Assembly (NCBI RefSeq): GCF_965228935.1
Contig: NZ_OZ245846.1
Coordinates: 682,001 to 746,000 of the forward strand
DNA: 64,000 bases
Direction of reading: 5' to 3'
From: Ulvibacterium sp965228935
Lineage (GTDB): Bacteria; Bacteroidota; Bacteroidia; Flavobacteriales; Flavobacteriaceae
Within the stretch, counting starts at the first letter, position 1. Each line of letters opens with the position of its first letter. The notes beneath the pieces were generated by a model. The model saw only the letters and a program-made list of their open reading frames with translations. It had not been told where the DNA came from and did no database searches. Below are positions 43,247 through 52,051 of this stretch, piece by piece. Position numbers and translations under genes: made by a program.

Positions 43247-45085
43247 CTATTTTCTATTTATATACATGTAGTATGCCCCTAAAATGGGCTCCTCTTTCTC
43301 GTCATTAAACCAACTTTGAATTTCAATATTCCCTTTGTCCAGTTCAAAGGTGAAATTTGCAGAAACATCCGTTTCGGAAATCTTTACCGATTTTTCCCTA
43401 CCTCCTATTTTTATCCGTGCCGAATATATCGGAAAACTGACACCTTTAATGAAAGTGCCGTCCGTTACTTTTTTCTCTGGAATTCCTTGTCTAACACTAA
43501 AGTCGGATTCTTTGGGCCATCGGCGCAGTTCAAACTCATATTCTCCGGCTTCCGCTACGGATAAATGCCAGATTCCATTTTTTCTTGGTCCATACCGGGT
43601 TTGTATTTGCTGATCGACAAAAACGTCCAGCCATTCGCAGGCTGAGACCAACATAGGATTTTCATATTCACTTCCGATAATCACGCGCTGTGGTTCATAG
43701 ACCATATCCTTTACACTGTTCCACCACATGTTCAAATGAGCCCTCATTTTTTCCACGACTTCCGGATTCTCTGCTGCAACATCATTATCCTGATAGGGGT
43801 CGGTTGAAATATCGTATAGCTCTCTATTCTCTAGTAACCTCCAGTTTTTCCATAAGACTCCGGCACCATCTTTCATGGGGATGGCTGGGTTTTCAGTCGT
43901 GTATTTTACTTCGAACATGGGCATTCGGCTATAGTTTATGACCAACATTCTGTCGTCCAGTTTTTCTTTTTCTCTCCTAAGTAATGGAGAAAGGTCCACA
44001 CCGTCCAGCTTTTTGGGAATAGTAGTAATTCCTGACATGGATGCTAGTGTTGGCAGTATATCCTGAACATGACATAGCTCGTCGATCTTTGACGGTTGTT
44101 TTGACAAATGTTGGGGGGTCTTCATTAAAAGGGGAACGCGATGTCCACCTTCCCAGAGGGTTGTTTTCCCCCCTTTCATACCAGCATTAAAATAGTCCTT
44201 CCCAAATGTGCTTCCGTTGTCCGTAAGAAAAACCACTATGGTGTTTTCATCAAGACCGGATTCATCCAAAAAGTCCAAAAGCTTACCCATATTATCATCA
44301 ATGTTGGCTCCCATAGCCAAAAAACTGACCAATTCTTTTCGTTTTTCCTCATCCAAGTCTTTAAATAGTTCCGGATTCTTTCCCATTGCCCCTCGAACAG
44401 GATCTCGATAACGATCGGGGACAAAATGAGGCCAGTGGGCAGCATTGAGCGCAATATACGTGAAGAACGATTTTTTTGAATCAGCTCTTTTCTTCATCCA
44501 TTTTATACTTTCATCAAAAAAAACGTCAGTACAATATCCTTCGAATGACTTCTTTTTACCGTTGTGAATGTAGGTATCGTCAAAGTAGTCGTTGTCCCAA
44601 TAGTCGGGCAAACTGTTAATATGTGAAGATGGGAACCATATGGCTTTTTCAAAACCACGGTCTTCTGGTCGGAAAGGATAATTATCTCCTAAATGCCATT
44701 TCCCAAAAAGGCCGGTAGCGTAACCATTTTCCTTAAATACATCGGCCATGGTCTTTAGTTCAGGACGTAGCAAGGTTCTTCCGCTGCTGACATTAATGGC
44801 CCCATTTCTAAAGGCATCCATTCCGGTTAATAGTTGCCCTCTTGTAGGTGTACACATTGGGGCCACATGGAAATCCGTAAATCGGGTTCCTTCCCTCGCC
44901 AACCTATCTATGTTGGGTGTATTTGTTACCGGGTTTCCATTAAAAGAAAACTCACCATAACCCTGATCATCGGTCATCACAATGATGATGTTGGGAGGTA
45001 CGCTTTCTTCCGGAGGATTAGAAGTACACGTTGTAAATACAATGCCAACAATAAAAACAACGACCTTGAATGCTTTCATTTTCAT
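43247..45085 (-). CDS. Formylglycine-dependent sulfatase (S1 family), lipoprotein
   Basis: A 612-residue exported sulfatase. The signal peptide ends with Cys20 (FTTC), probably lipidated. The sulfatase motif CTPTR (C78-R82) supplies the cysteine that a maturase converts to formylglycine. Metal ligands include MTDDQG (D39, D40) and FLTDNGS near 290, and the second motif GKWHLG is near 129. The catalytic domain runs to about 450 and is followed by a C-terminal beta-sandwich (about 470-612) that reads like a carbohydrate-contacting domain. It removes sulfate esters from a glycan or small sulfated molecule. It is the last gene of the SusCD locus; no maturase gene is in the window. Confidence 0.92.
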   Translation of the reverse strand: MKMKAFKVVVFIVGIVFTTCTSNPPEESVPPNIIIVMTDDQGYGEFSFNGNPVTNTPNIDRLAREGTRFTDFHVAPMCTPTRGQLLTGMDAFRNGAINVSSGRTLLRPELKTMADVFKENGYATGLFGKWHLGDNYPFRPEDRGFEKAIWFPSSHINSLPDYWDNDYFDDTYIHNGKKKSFEGYCTDVFFDESIKWMKKRADSKKSFFTYIALNAAHWPHFVPDRYRDPVRGAMGKNPELFKDLDEEKRKELVSFLAMGANIDDNMGKLLDFLDESGLDENTIVVFLTDNGSTFGKDYFNAGMKGGKTTLWEGGHRVPLLMKTPQHLSKQPSKIDELCHVQDILPTLASMSGITTIPKKLDGVDLSPLLRREKEKLDDRMLVINYSRMPMFEVKYTTENPAIPMKDGAGVLWKNWRLLENRELYDISTDPYQDNDVAAENPEVVEKMRAHLNMWWNSVKDMVYEPQRVIIGSEYENPMLVSACEWLDVFVDQQIQTRYGPRKNGIWHLSVAEAGEYEFELRRWPKESDFSVRQGIPEKKVTDGTFIKGVSFPIYSARIKIGGREKSVKISETDVSANFTFELDKGNIEIQSWFNDEKEEPILGAYYMYINRK

Positions 45086-45158
45086 TTAATTGACCTGTTC
45101 ATACTAATTTCTATTTTCTTGAGGGGTATTCAAATGACCTATTTCCGATTTGATCCAA

Positions 45159-46136
45159 TTATTGCCGTGATGCCCAAAATTCTTCCAACTTTCTATATAA
45201 CATTTTGAAAGTGCCATCGCGATCCACTTTTTTGCACCGTAAAAATTTACCGTTCGTTTTGTAAAAATTATAGTCCATATAGGTAGTTACTGTGGGGCAA
45301 ACGGTTTCCTCCCATTCGCCCAATTCAGGATCAATCAAAACAGCTATATCTCCCAGGTCGAAAAACCCTTTTTTTGTACCTTGCCAATAGTCACTTTTAA
45401 AACGGTAATTGTAGAGGTACTTACCAAGTTCCCCAAAGGGTTCTACTTTCTCTTTGGATTCCTCCATAGTACCTGCCGATAAATTCGTCCCCGTATCAAA
45501 AAGTACTAATGGAACCGGTGAATGAAACAACATGCGGGCCGCGTGCATGTCTCCTTTCACGTTGTAGTTATGTGCACGATAGGGCCACGTATTCTCCGTA
45601 CGGCCATGCCAAAAAAAGATAATCCTATCGGCAATTTTGGGTTCTTTGAGATAGGCGGATGCCAAATCAGTGGCTGAACCCAATCCAATGACCCATAAAG
45701 GATTATCACTTGATCCTTCCATGGCCTTTTCTATGATAAAATCGACTCCTTCAGAATGGCTTGGCTCAAACTGGTATTGCATGGGATGTGAGCCAGCATA
45801 CACCGGATATTTTCCCTTTAGATCAGCTTTGTCCAAGATGGTCTTGATAACACTGACCGATCCGCTAATACTTTTTTTCCCAACTCCAAAAACGTGATCA
45901 TAATTGCTTCCCACAAAACCTTCAATTTGCAATCTTTCCGGAGAGAGAACAGCGAGGGCAAGGGCCCAAACGTCATCAATTTCATTCTTGGCATCGCTAA
46001 CTATGATTGTCCGGATTTTTTCATTCTTAGGCGGAATTTTCGGGATGGTTTCTTTTATACCATGATAAACATCCGTTTGTCCGAAAACGACGATGGAAAA
46101 GAAAATAAATAGTAGGACTTTAAAGTTACGCATCAT
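45159..46136 (-). CDS. Divergent nucleoside hydrolase-like secreted protein
   Basis: About 325 residues from the ATG at 46136 (MMRNFKVLLFIFFSIVVFGQ, signal peptide); the open frame extends 69 codons further upstream but without sense as a leader. The domain is of the inosine/uridine hydrolase (IunH) fold. The metal motif reads IVSDAKNEIDD, compared with DTDANNELDD in the sister gene at 47549: the first Asp is Val here, while the Asn-Glu and Asp-Asp are kept. WVIGLGSATDLA and a C-terminal FFDLGDIAVLIDP segment also match the family. It may hydrolyse ribosides or a related glycoside, or be catalytically altered. It lies 73 bases before the sulfatase gene. Confidence 0.78.
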   Translation of the reverse strand: MMRNFKVLLFIFFSIVVFGQTDVYHGIKETIPKIPPKNEKIRTIIVSDAKNEIDDVWALALAVLSPERLQIEGFVGSNYDHVFGVGKKSISGSVSVIKTILDKADLKGKYPVYAGSHPMQYQFEPSHSEGVDFIIEKAMEGSSDNPLWVIGLGSATDLASAYLKEPKIADRIIFFWHGRTENTWPYRAHNYNVKGDMHAARMLFHSPVPLVLFDTGTNLSAGTMEESKEKVEPFGELGKYLYNYRFKSDYWQGTKKGFFDLGDIAVLIDPELGEWEETVCPTVTTYMDYNFYKTNGKFLRCKKVDRDGTFKMLYRKLEEFWASRQ

Positions 46137-46254
46137 TTTGAATATTCTGTTTGGATTTGTGGACTCGTTTCTCATGGTATGTTCTATTGTTAATTGCATA
46201 ATCATAATTTTTAGCTCTATACGATACATATATCTGATTAGTGTATGGCTCGCC

Positions 46255-47358
46255 CTATCTGGAAACCGCCACACCAATGTATGAATCGGCGGTTCCATAA
46301 TATAAAAACCATTTCGATCGGAAATGCACAAGCCCTTCGCCAAATACGGTTCCGGACTTATATTGACCCGTCATCTCATGAGGCAATGTAGGTTTGAGCA
46401 GACAGGTATCGGAACGAAAAATGACTTTTTCAGGATTATTAATATCAAAAACTGCTTTTCCTACCGAATACGTGCCCGTTGGTAAATTGTCATCGCGTGT
46501 GGCATCATCGGAGTTTTTGCCATTATAGAATAGCACAATACCTTCATCATTAATCAATGCAGGTGGCCCGCATTCCGCCAGTGCGCTGTCAAATTTATTC
46601 TTCCTTGCCCCCAGAATTACCTTGAGGTCATTATCTTCATTCAACAGAGGAATCCAGTCTATCAAATTATCGGACCAGGCAAGATTGACAAAATGTTCCC
46701 CCCAATACATCCAATATTTTCCATTTATTTTTGCAACAATCTGTTTGCCTCCTTCCATTTTTGTAACAATGGAGCCTGACTTTGACCAATGATCCAAAAA
46801 TTTTCCATTATGAGCTTTGGCAAATGCAAGTCCCCTTTTTTCCCATGTTATTAGATCCTTTGAAAATGCAATACTTAATCTAGCAATTTTATGATTCCAT
46901 GAAGTATAGGTCATCACATATAAACCATCTTCCGTTTCCACAATTCTTGGATCCTCACAACCACCTGGATAATCATATTGCATAAATTCATCGTTATCGG
47001 GATACAAGACTGGAGTTGGATGTTTTGTGAAATGAATTCCATCATCACTATAGGCCAAACCAATCCTCGAAGTTCGCCCTCCAAGAATGGCTTTAGGATT
47101 ATCTTCACAGCGCATAAACAAGTAAACCTTATTGTCTTTAACTAGGGCAGCAGGATTAAAAACATCTGCTTTTTGCCACTGTACGACCTCTTTTTTTATG
47201 GGACAAGTAAATGTAAAAGACGAATCTGCCTGAAAAATAGGATTCTCCTTTGGTTTATAAAACGATTGAAAATCCCATTCTGAAGAAGGAGGTGTATTAC
47301 ATCCTAAGGTCAATGAAAAAACTGCCAATGCAAAAAACTTACTATAACTTTTATTCAT
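46255..47358 (-). CDS. GH130-like five-bladed propeller lipoprotein
   Basis: A 367-residue protein from the ATG at 47358 (an ATG four codons earlier is possible). The lipobox is LTLGC. The five-bladed propeller is indicated by FNPAALVKDNKVYLFMRCEDN, RIGLAYSDDGIHF and the key segment GCEDPRIVE, which carries the Glu-Asp-Pro-Arg signature of GH130. GH130 enzymes are phosphorylases or hydrolases of beta-mannosides; inverting hydrolases in the family replace basic phosphate-binding residues. Which type this is cannot be decided here. Lipid anchoring and the position between the two nucleoside hydrolase-like genes suggest work on the same substrate. Confidence 0.75.
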   Translation of the reverse strand: MNKSYSKFFALAVFSLTLGCNTPPSSEWDFQSFYKPKENPIFQADSSFTFTCPIKKEVVQWQKADVFNPAALVKDNKVYLFMRCEDNPKAILGGRTSRIGLAYSDDGIHFTKHPTPVLYPDNDEFMQYDYPGGCEDPRIVETEDGLYVMTYTSWNHKIARLSIAFSKDLITWEKRGLAFAKAHNGKFLDHWSKSGSIVTKMEGGKQIVAKINGKYWMYWGEHFVNLAWSDNLIDWIPLLNEDNDLKVILGARKNKFDSALAECGPPALINDEGIVLFYNGKNSDDATRDDNLPTGTYSVGKAVFDINNPEKVIFRSDTCLLKPTLPHEMTGQYKSGTVFGEGLVHFRSKWFLYYGTADSYIGVAVSR

Positions 47359-47548
47359 TATGTGCTTCATATAGATGTTTTGAATCGTTCCTATTTTATT
47401 TGTCTGTAATTAATCTTTGCTACTTTAAGACCGAGGCCCCTGATAAAGAGATTTTCATTTCCATTTCTGCGGAGCTTATGCTCAGAATAGATTTGAAATC
47501 AATATCTCGAGGGCAAGAAACTATTTCTCATTCTTACAAAACCTTTTA

Positions 47549-48547
47549 CTATTTAAAATTGTTCAAAACCTTATAAAAATTCGCGATAATGTCTTCTTTA
47601 TTGAAATGCTCCCAGACAATAATTTTTCTAGGGTTTTTGGGTTGTTCCTTCCATACTTTATCAACCATGATCGGGCATGGGATTTCAGTGGCTTGGGCCC
47701 ATTTGGGATTTTTGACAATGGCAACGGCGGCCATATCAAAAAGAGATCTGGATGGTGGGTCACCGTGGTAATCGATATGGGTAAAAAGATTTATGGAATA
47801 ATCCCCAAAATTGTTGAATTTACCACCGTGTCGTCCTACAATGGGTGTCTTTATTTTTGGTCCAACTCCCGGCATTTTCGAGTTTATTTCAGTTTGGGTA
47901 ACGCGAACAGCATCTGTGCCAGAAGGTTTTCCATATCTAACAGTTACCATTTCGAACGGCACGTTGGTTTTAAGAACGTAATTCATAGACTCAATATCGT
48001 TGTCCAGATTGTATTCTCCGGGATCTGGATAATTTGCACCAAGCCAAACCAAGCGGATATTGTTCACAATGGTAGGGTCTTTTTTTAAGGCTAATGCCAT
48101 GTTAGTAAGCTTGCCAACAGCTATGACCACTAATTTTTCGTCGGTATGTCTTTTGGCTTCGGAAATAATGAAATCAACAGCTTTGAATCCATCAAAAGTT
48201 GCATTTTTTAAATCGTCCTTTATCTCGGAAAAGGAGCCATTGGCTCCCTCTATCAAAGGTATTTTTTCCCTTACATTGAAAAGCTTCATGATACGTTCGG
48301 CTTCCTTGTAATGACTATCAACAGCTCCCCCATTCCGCGTGGCATTGACTGTAATAGCCTTAATATCAAAATAACCCTGATTGGAAAATAGATAGGCCAG
48401 TGCATGTTGGTCATCCAGTTCATTGTTGGCATCGGTATCAAAAATGACAGCTAACTTTTTGGACGAAAAATCAGCTTTTTTGGGCTTAAAAGAACCAAAC
48501 AAGATTAAAAAAGATGAAATAAATAAAAAAGTGATCAATGTTCTCAT
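47549..48547 (-). CDS. Nucleoside hydrolase-like exported protein
   Basis: A 332-residue protein with a hydrophobic signal segment (MRTLITFLFISSFLILFG). The IunH-type calcium motif is DTDANNELDD (residues about 37-46), a variant two residues longer than the canonical DTDPGIDD. VVIAVGKLTNMALAL and RLVWLGANYP follow as in the family, and a conserved His (HIDYHGDPP) lies near 255. True nucleoside hydrolases cleave ribonucleosides to base and ribose; here the enzyme is exported and encoded beside SusCD, so its target is probably taken up or cut at the cell surface. The start is clear and the gene intact. Confidence 0.82.
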   Translation of the reverse strand: MRTLITFLFISSFLILFGSFKPKKADFSSKKLAVIFDTDANNELDDQHALAYLFSNQGYFDIKAITVNATRNGGAVDSHYKEAERIMKLFNVREKIPLIEGANGSFSEIKDDLKNATFDGFKAVDFIISEAKRHTDEKLVVIAVGKLTNMALALKKDPTIVNNIRLVWLGANYPDPGEYNLDNDIESMNYVLKTNVPFEMVTVRYGKPSGTDAVRVTQTEINSKMPGVGPKIKTPIVGRHGGKFNNFGDYSINLFTHIDYHGDPPSRSLFDMAAVAIVKNPKWAQATEIPCPIMVDKVWKEQPKNPRKIIVWEHFNKEDIIANFYKVLNNFK

Positions 48548-48900
48548 ATTGTGCAGATTAATACTTTTTGTTTCTAGCTTAGATGCTCAGATCGATTCCA
48601 AGAACGTAACATGCCTCTTGTATTCTTTAAGACCAAAGTCCATTTTTCCCTACTTACTGGGCAAGTTGGAGCCTTAAAGATTCAATGAAGAAAATAGGAA
48701 CGAAGGTTTCCCGACGTTCCCATTTTCAAAAAAACTAACTCAAACTAACAAAGATTTTATATTCTTTCATTGAATAGGTTCATTTGCACTATGCGGAACC
48801 GCCCTTCTACGAATGGCATATATCTTCAACAAAATGATAACTGCAAGGAGTTGTCAATACTCCTCCTAAAGTGCAGGAAACATCATTGAAAGTGTATTCT
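48548..48900. other. Intergenic region with a probable minus-strand terminator
   Basis: A gap of 353 bases inside the utilisation locus. On the minus strand a stem GGAACG/CGTTCC (48697-48702 with 48715-48720) is followed by TATTTTCTTC, a fair terminator or processing hairpin after the FAD oxidoreductase gene. A smaller hairpin AGGAGT/ACTCCT lies at 48846-48864. The gap may divide the locus into two transcripts. No gene is seen. Confidence 0.45.
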
Positions 48901-50529
48901 TCATTCGTTATCATAGTCATCATATTCTCCCAACTCTTCAATTTTATAGATTACCCCTTCTTTGGCTAATTGTTCTCTCAACGTATTAAGTTTCAATTCA
49001 GCAGGAGTTGTCTTGTTCTGCACTGTTAAAGCCGCAGCCGTTCCAGCAACATGGCCCATCTGCATCCATGTAGATTCTAGCCGATATGAGCAGAATGCTA
49101 CATGGGACAATGAACTGCACACGGGAACCAATAGGTTGGAGACTTCATCAGTTTTGGGAAGTAGAATCCTGTAGGGAATCTCGTAAGGTTCGGTGACCTT
49201 ATGCCAAATTCTTCCCTCGTTGGTAAAGGTTGAATCGGAGACCTGAACCCTTTGTACATGGTGCGAATCGATCCAATGGGAACCCAACATGACCGCATCT
49301 TCTTTACTCCTCTCATCCAAGATATCTTTTTGGGTGAAAACAAAATCTCCAACCATCCGCCGTGCTTCCCTTATGTATAGGTAATAAGGAAAGTGATCAT
49401 TGTCTATAAATTCATCTTTGCAAAAGCCATAGGAACGCATCTCCTGTTGTAGCTTTTCGGGTACCGACTCGTCATGGCCAAGAAAATATAGAAATCCAAG
49501 AGTATAGGATTTGTGGTCATCAAATATTTTCTTACGTGTTGCATAGTCGGCATCTGGATACTCCCTATTGCCTCCAAAAAGTCCCAAGGAGATTAGGGCA
49601 TCCTGCTTATTGTTGAACTCAAACTTACCGCTGCCTCTTTCATAGATTCCCATCAACCTATTTAGCTTAGTCTCCGGGTAATTTTTCAAATAATCCCGCA
49701 ATAGGTCGAACTGAGAAGGTTCGTAGTCGTCAGGTTTTGGAATCTCCACCTTGTTGCTATCAATCTTGGTAGCTGACAGGCGAAAATTATAATTCATTAC
49801 CCTGTCATCCCCTGTACCTGGTTTTAGTCCAGAATCCTTTGAAAAATAAGGTAGTATTTTACCATGGCGATCTATTGTCCGTGCACTAAGGGTATCATCC
49901 ATAAAACGTATGCCGGCGTAAGATTCGTTGTATTTGCTTTTACCTTCACGCCCATAGGTATAGGAGACATCCGATCGCGCCATCAAATCACCTTCATAAG
50001 ATGCATCTATGAACATTTTCCCGTTCACTACAGTACCATCGGTGAGAATAATATGATTAATTGTTTTACCCTTTTTGTTGACAGAGTCCACATATTTGCC
50101 GTAGAGCACTGTAACCTTCGCTTCTTGTAACATCTCGTTGTATAGCTCTTCCGCTATATGGGATTCAAAAAAGAACGCAGGATCACCCTTTTCAAAATTC
50201 AACATTCTTCCATCATGAAATGTCTCAAAATATCCATCAGGAAATTGCTCTCCCATCCGGACATAAAACTCCAACGCAATTCCGGTAATCGCCTTATTGA
50301 TCATATGTTCCGATTCTGCCGTATTTATACCACTGGTACTCAGGCCGCCCACGTGATTGGTCTGTTCTATGAGCAGTACCTTGGCACCGTTCCTTGATGC
50401 CGCTATGGCCGAGATTACTCCCCCCGGGGTTCCCCCGTATACCACGACATCGAACGATTCCCCTTTTTGGCATGAACAGGGCAAAACAATAAGTGCCGCA
50501 AGTGAGCAAAAGAATATCCAATTTTTCAT
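48901..50529 (-). CDS. FAD-dependent oxidoreductase, exported lipoprotein (FAD_oxidored family)
   Basis: A 542-residue protein from the ATG at 50529, which opens a lipoprotein signal (MKNWIFFCSLAALIVLPCSC); the open frame extends 20 codons further without purpose. FAD binding is shown by VVVYGGTPGGVISAIAASRNGAKVLLIE (GxPxGxxxA, the region at residues about 28-55) and GGLSTSG, and by the later MFIDASYEGDLMARS. Members of this family are common in Bacteroidota and Planctomycetes utilisation loci, often mislabelled 'xanthan lyase'; they presumably oxidise a sugar or alcohol group. Export of a flavoprotein without a Tat motif is notable. It follows susD by 105 bases. Confidence 0.85.
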   Translation of the reverse strand: MKNWIFFCSLAALIVLPCSCQKGESFDVVVYGGTPGGVISAIAASRNGAKVLLIEQTNHVGGLSTSGINTAESEHMINKAITGIALEFYVRMGEQFPDGYFETFHDGRMLNFEKGDPAFFFESHIAEELYNEMLQEAKVTVLYGKYVDSVNKKGKTINHIILTDGTVVNGKMFIDASYEGDLMARSDVSYTYGREGKSKYNESYAGIRFMDDTLSARTIDRHGKILPYFSKDSGLKPGTGDDRVMNYNFRLSATKIDSNKVEIPKPDDYEPSQFDLLRDYLKNYPETKLNRLMGIYERGSGKFEFNNKQDALISLGLFGGNREYPDADYATRKKIFDDHKSYTLGFLYFLGHDESVPEKLQQEMRSYGFCKDEFIDNDHFPYYLYIREARRMVGDFVFTQKDILDERSKEDAVMLGSHWIDSHHVQRVQVSDSTFTNEGRIWHKVTEPYEIPYRILLPKTDEVSNLLVPVCSSLSHVAFCSYRLESTWMQMGHVAGTAAALTVQNKTTPAELKLNTLREQLAKEGVIYKIEELGEYDDYDNE

Positions 50530-50634
50530 ATGATGAAAAGTTTTAGCAAACAAGTATTTATAATAAAAAGATGTCATCAATACGCACAAAAATTTAAAAT
50601 AGGCGGGGTTTCAAACCATGCCTTCTTTCTTGGA

Positions 50635-52038
50635 CTAATATCCATCGTTTTGTGTTAATTCCCTATTGGCGTCCAGCTCAGGTAGAGGAATTGGAAACAG
50701 TACATATTTACTCTCGGTCGGGATACCTGTACTTTCCATTTGCTGAATGTAGCGGCCGGTCCTAAGCAAATCCCACCTTCTGTGGCCCTCTGAATAGAGT
50801 TCCCAAGCCCGCTCTTGAAGAATAGCTTCCTTAAAAGCCTCCGTGGACAATCCTGGAGCTAAGGGATCTATTCCGGCCCTTTCCCTAATTTGGTTTACGG
50901 CGTCGTATACCGCACTATTAGGGCCTGATAGTTCATTCTCCGCTTCTGCAAAAATCAATAGAATGTCGGCTAATCTATATACGATCCAATTATTGTTTGC
51001 AGCGCTATTGCCACAGGGCGAAAGGTCTAAAAACTTATCGTGTCTTGGTTTTTGTTTCACCAGCAGCGTATCTCCCGATGCCGTAATCTTTTCGGTATAG
51101 ATGAGTTCGGACCGGACGTCGTTATCGTTAAAGGATGCCACAAAATCCTCGTTCACCATCAATCCCCCAAAGCCCGGATATAGAAAATCCACGGCAAATG
51201 ATTGCGCATAGCCACTGGCAAACTGAGGCTCTACACAACTGTACTGAATGGAAAATATATGTTCCGTACCATTTTCATTGGCAAGGTCAAATACATCGGT
51301 ATAGGTTTCAAAGAGTTGATAATTACCGGAGGATATGATTTGCTGGGCAAGATTCCTCGCCTCTTGATAATTGCCTAACGTAAGGTGTATTTTTGCCAAT
51401 AGCGCTTGGGCCGCCCCAATTGTAGCCCGACCGATATCGGAGGAGTTTTCATAGGTTTCCGGAAGGCCTCCATCATCAATTATTTCATTCAAATCGCCAA
51501 TTATTTGGTCATAGATCTGCGAGGATTCGACTCTTGGAATGGCCAGATTATCTATCCCTTCCGGGGGTGTCAGAACGAGAGGGACATCACCAAAAGCCCG
51601 AACCAAATTGAAATAAGTAAGCGCCCTTAAGAATTTTGCTTCCGCTATGACCCTATCCCCTATATCGCTATCCAGGGTGGTGTTTACAATTACCGTATTG
51701 GCACGATTGATAGTACTATATGCAGCGGTCCAAAAATCGTTCAAAGGTGAGAATGCCGAACCAAATTGATTCTTATCAAACCCTATGAATTCAGCATCAC
51801 CGTCATCTCGATATTCTATGATATCCGCCCCAAGTTCCGACAATGTAACGTAGGTATCTCCGTAGTATTCATCCTCCCTCAAGTTTGCATACACGGCATT
51901 GACACCCGAAATGGCATCTTCCTCCGTGTTAAAAAAATTCTCATTGGTGATGAATGAAAAAGGCTCTTCCTCCAAATTGCTTTCACAGGAGGCCAATAGC
52001 GTAAGTAAGAATATTGGTATAAGTATATATTTCATCAT
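50635..52038 (-). CDS. SusD/RagB-family substrate-binding outer-membrane lipoprotein
   Basis: About 467 residues from the ATG at 52038 (the adjacent ATG at 52035 is equally possible). The lipobox is LLASC, followed by ESNLEEEP. Typical SusD traits: ENFFNTEEDAISGVNAVYANL near the start, RALTYFNLVRAFGDVPLVL near 120-140, TPR-like helices, and the C-terminal LQERAWELYSEGHRRWDLLRTGR segment. It caps the SusC channel and captures the substrate at the cell surface. Its start is 13 bases after the susC stop. Confidence 0.95.
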   Translation of the reverse strand: MMKYILIPIFLLTLLASCESNLEEEPFSFITNENFFNTEEDAISGVNAVYANLREDEYYGDTYVTLSELGADIIEYRDDGDAEFIGFDKNQFGSAFSPLNDFWTAAYSTINRANTVIVNTTLDSDIGDRVIAEAKFLRALTYFNLVRAFGDVPLVLTPPEGIDNLAIPRVESSQIYDQIIGDLNEIIDDGGLPETYENSSDIGRATIGAAQALLAKIHLTLGNYQEARNLAQQIISSGNYQLFETYTDVFDLANENGTEHIFSIQYSCVEPQFASGYAQSFAVDFLYPGFGGLMVNEDFVASFNDNDVRSELIYTEKITASGDTLLVKQKPRHDKFLDLSPCGNSAANNNWIVYRLADILLIFAEAENELSGPNSAVYDAVNQIRERAGIDPLAPGLSTEAFKEAILQERAWELYSEGHRRWDLLRTGRYIQQMESTGIPTESKYVLFPIPLPELDANRELTQNDGY

Positions 52039-52051
52039 TTTATTTTTTACA

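Noticed and set aside
46137..46343. 69-codon extension of the nucleoside hydrolase-like gene
   Set aside because: A signal peptide starts at 46136; the extension overlaps the end of the GH130-like gene and has no leader-like features.
48901..50529. Annotation as xanthan lyase
   Set aside because: This common label for FAD_oxidored proteins is not supported: there is an FAD-binding motif and no lyase domain.
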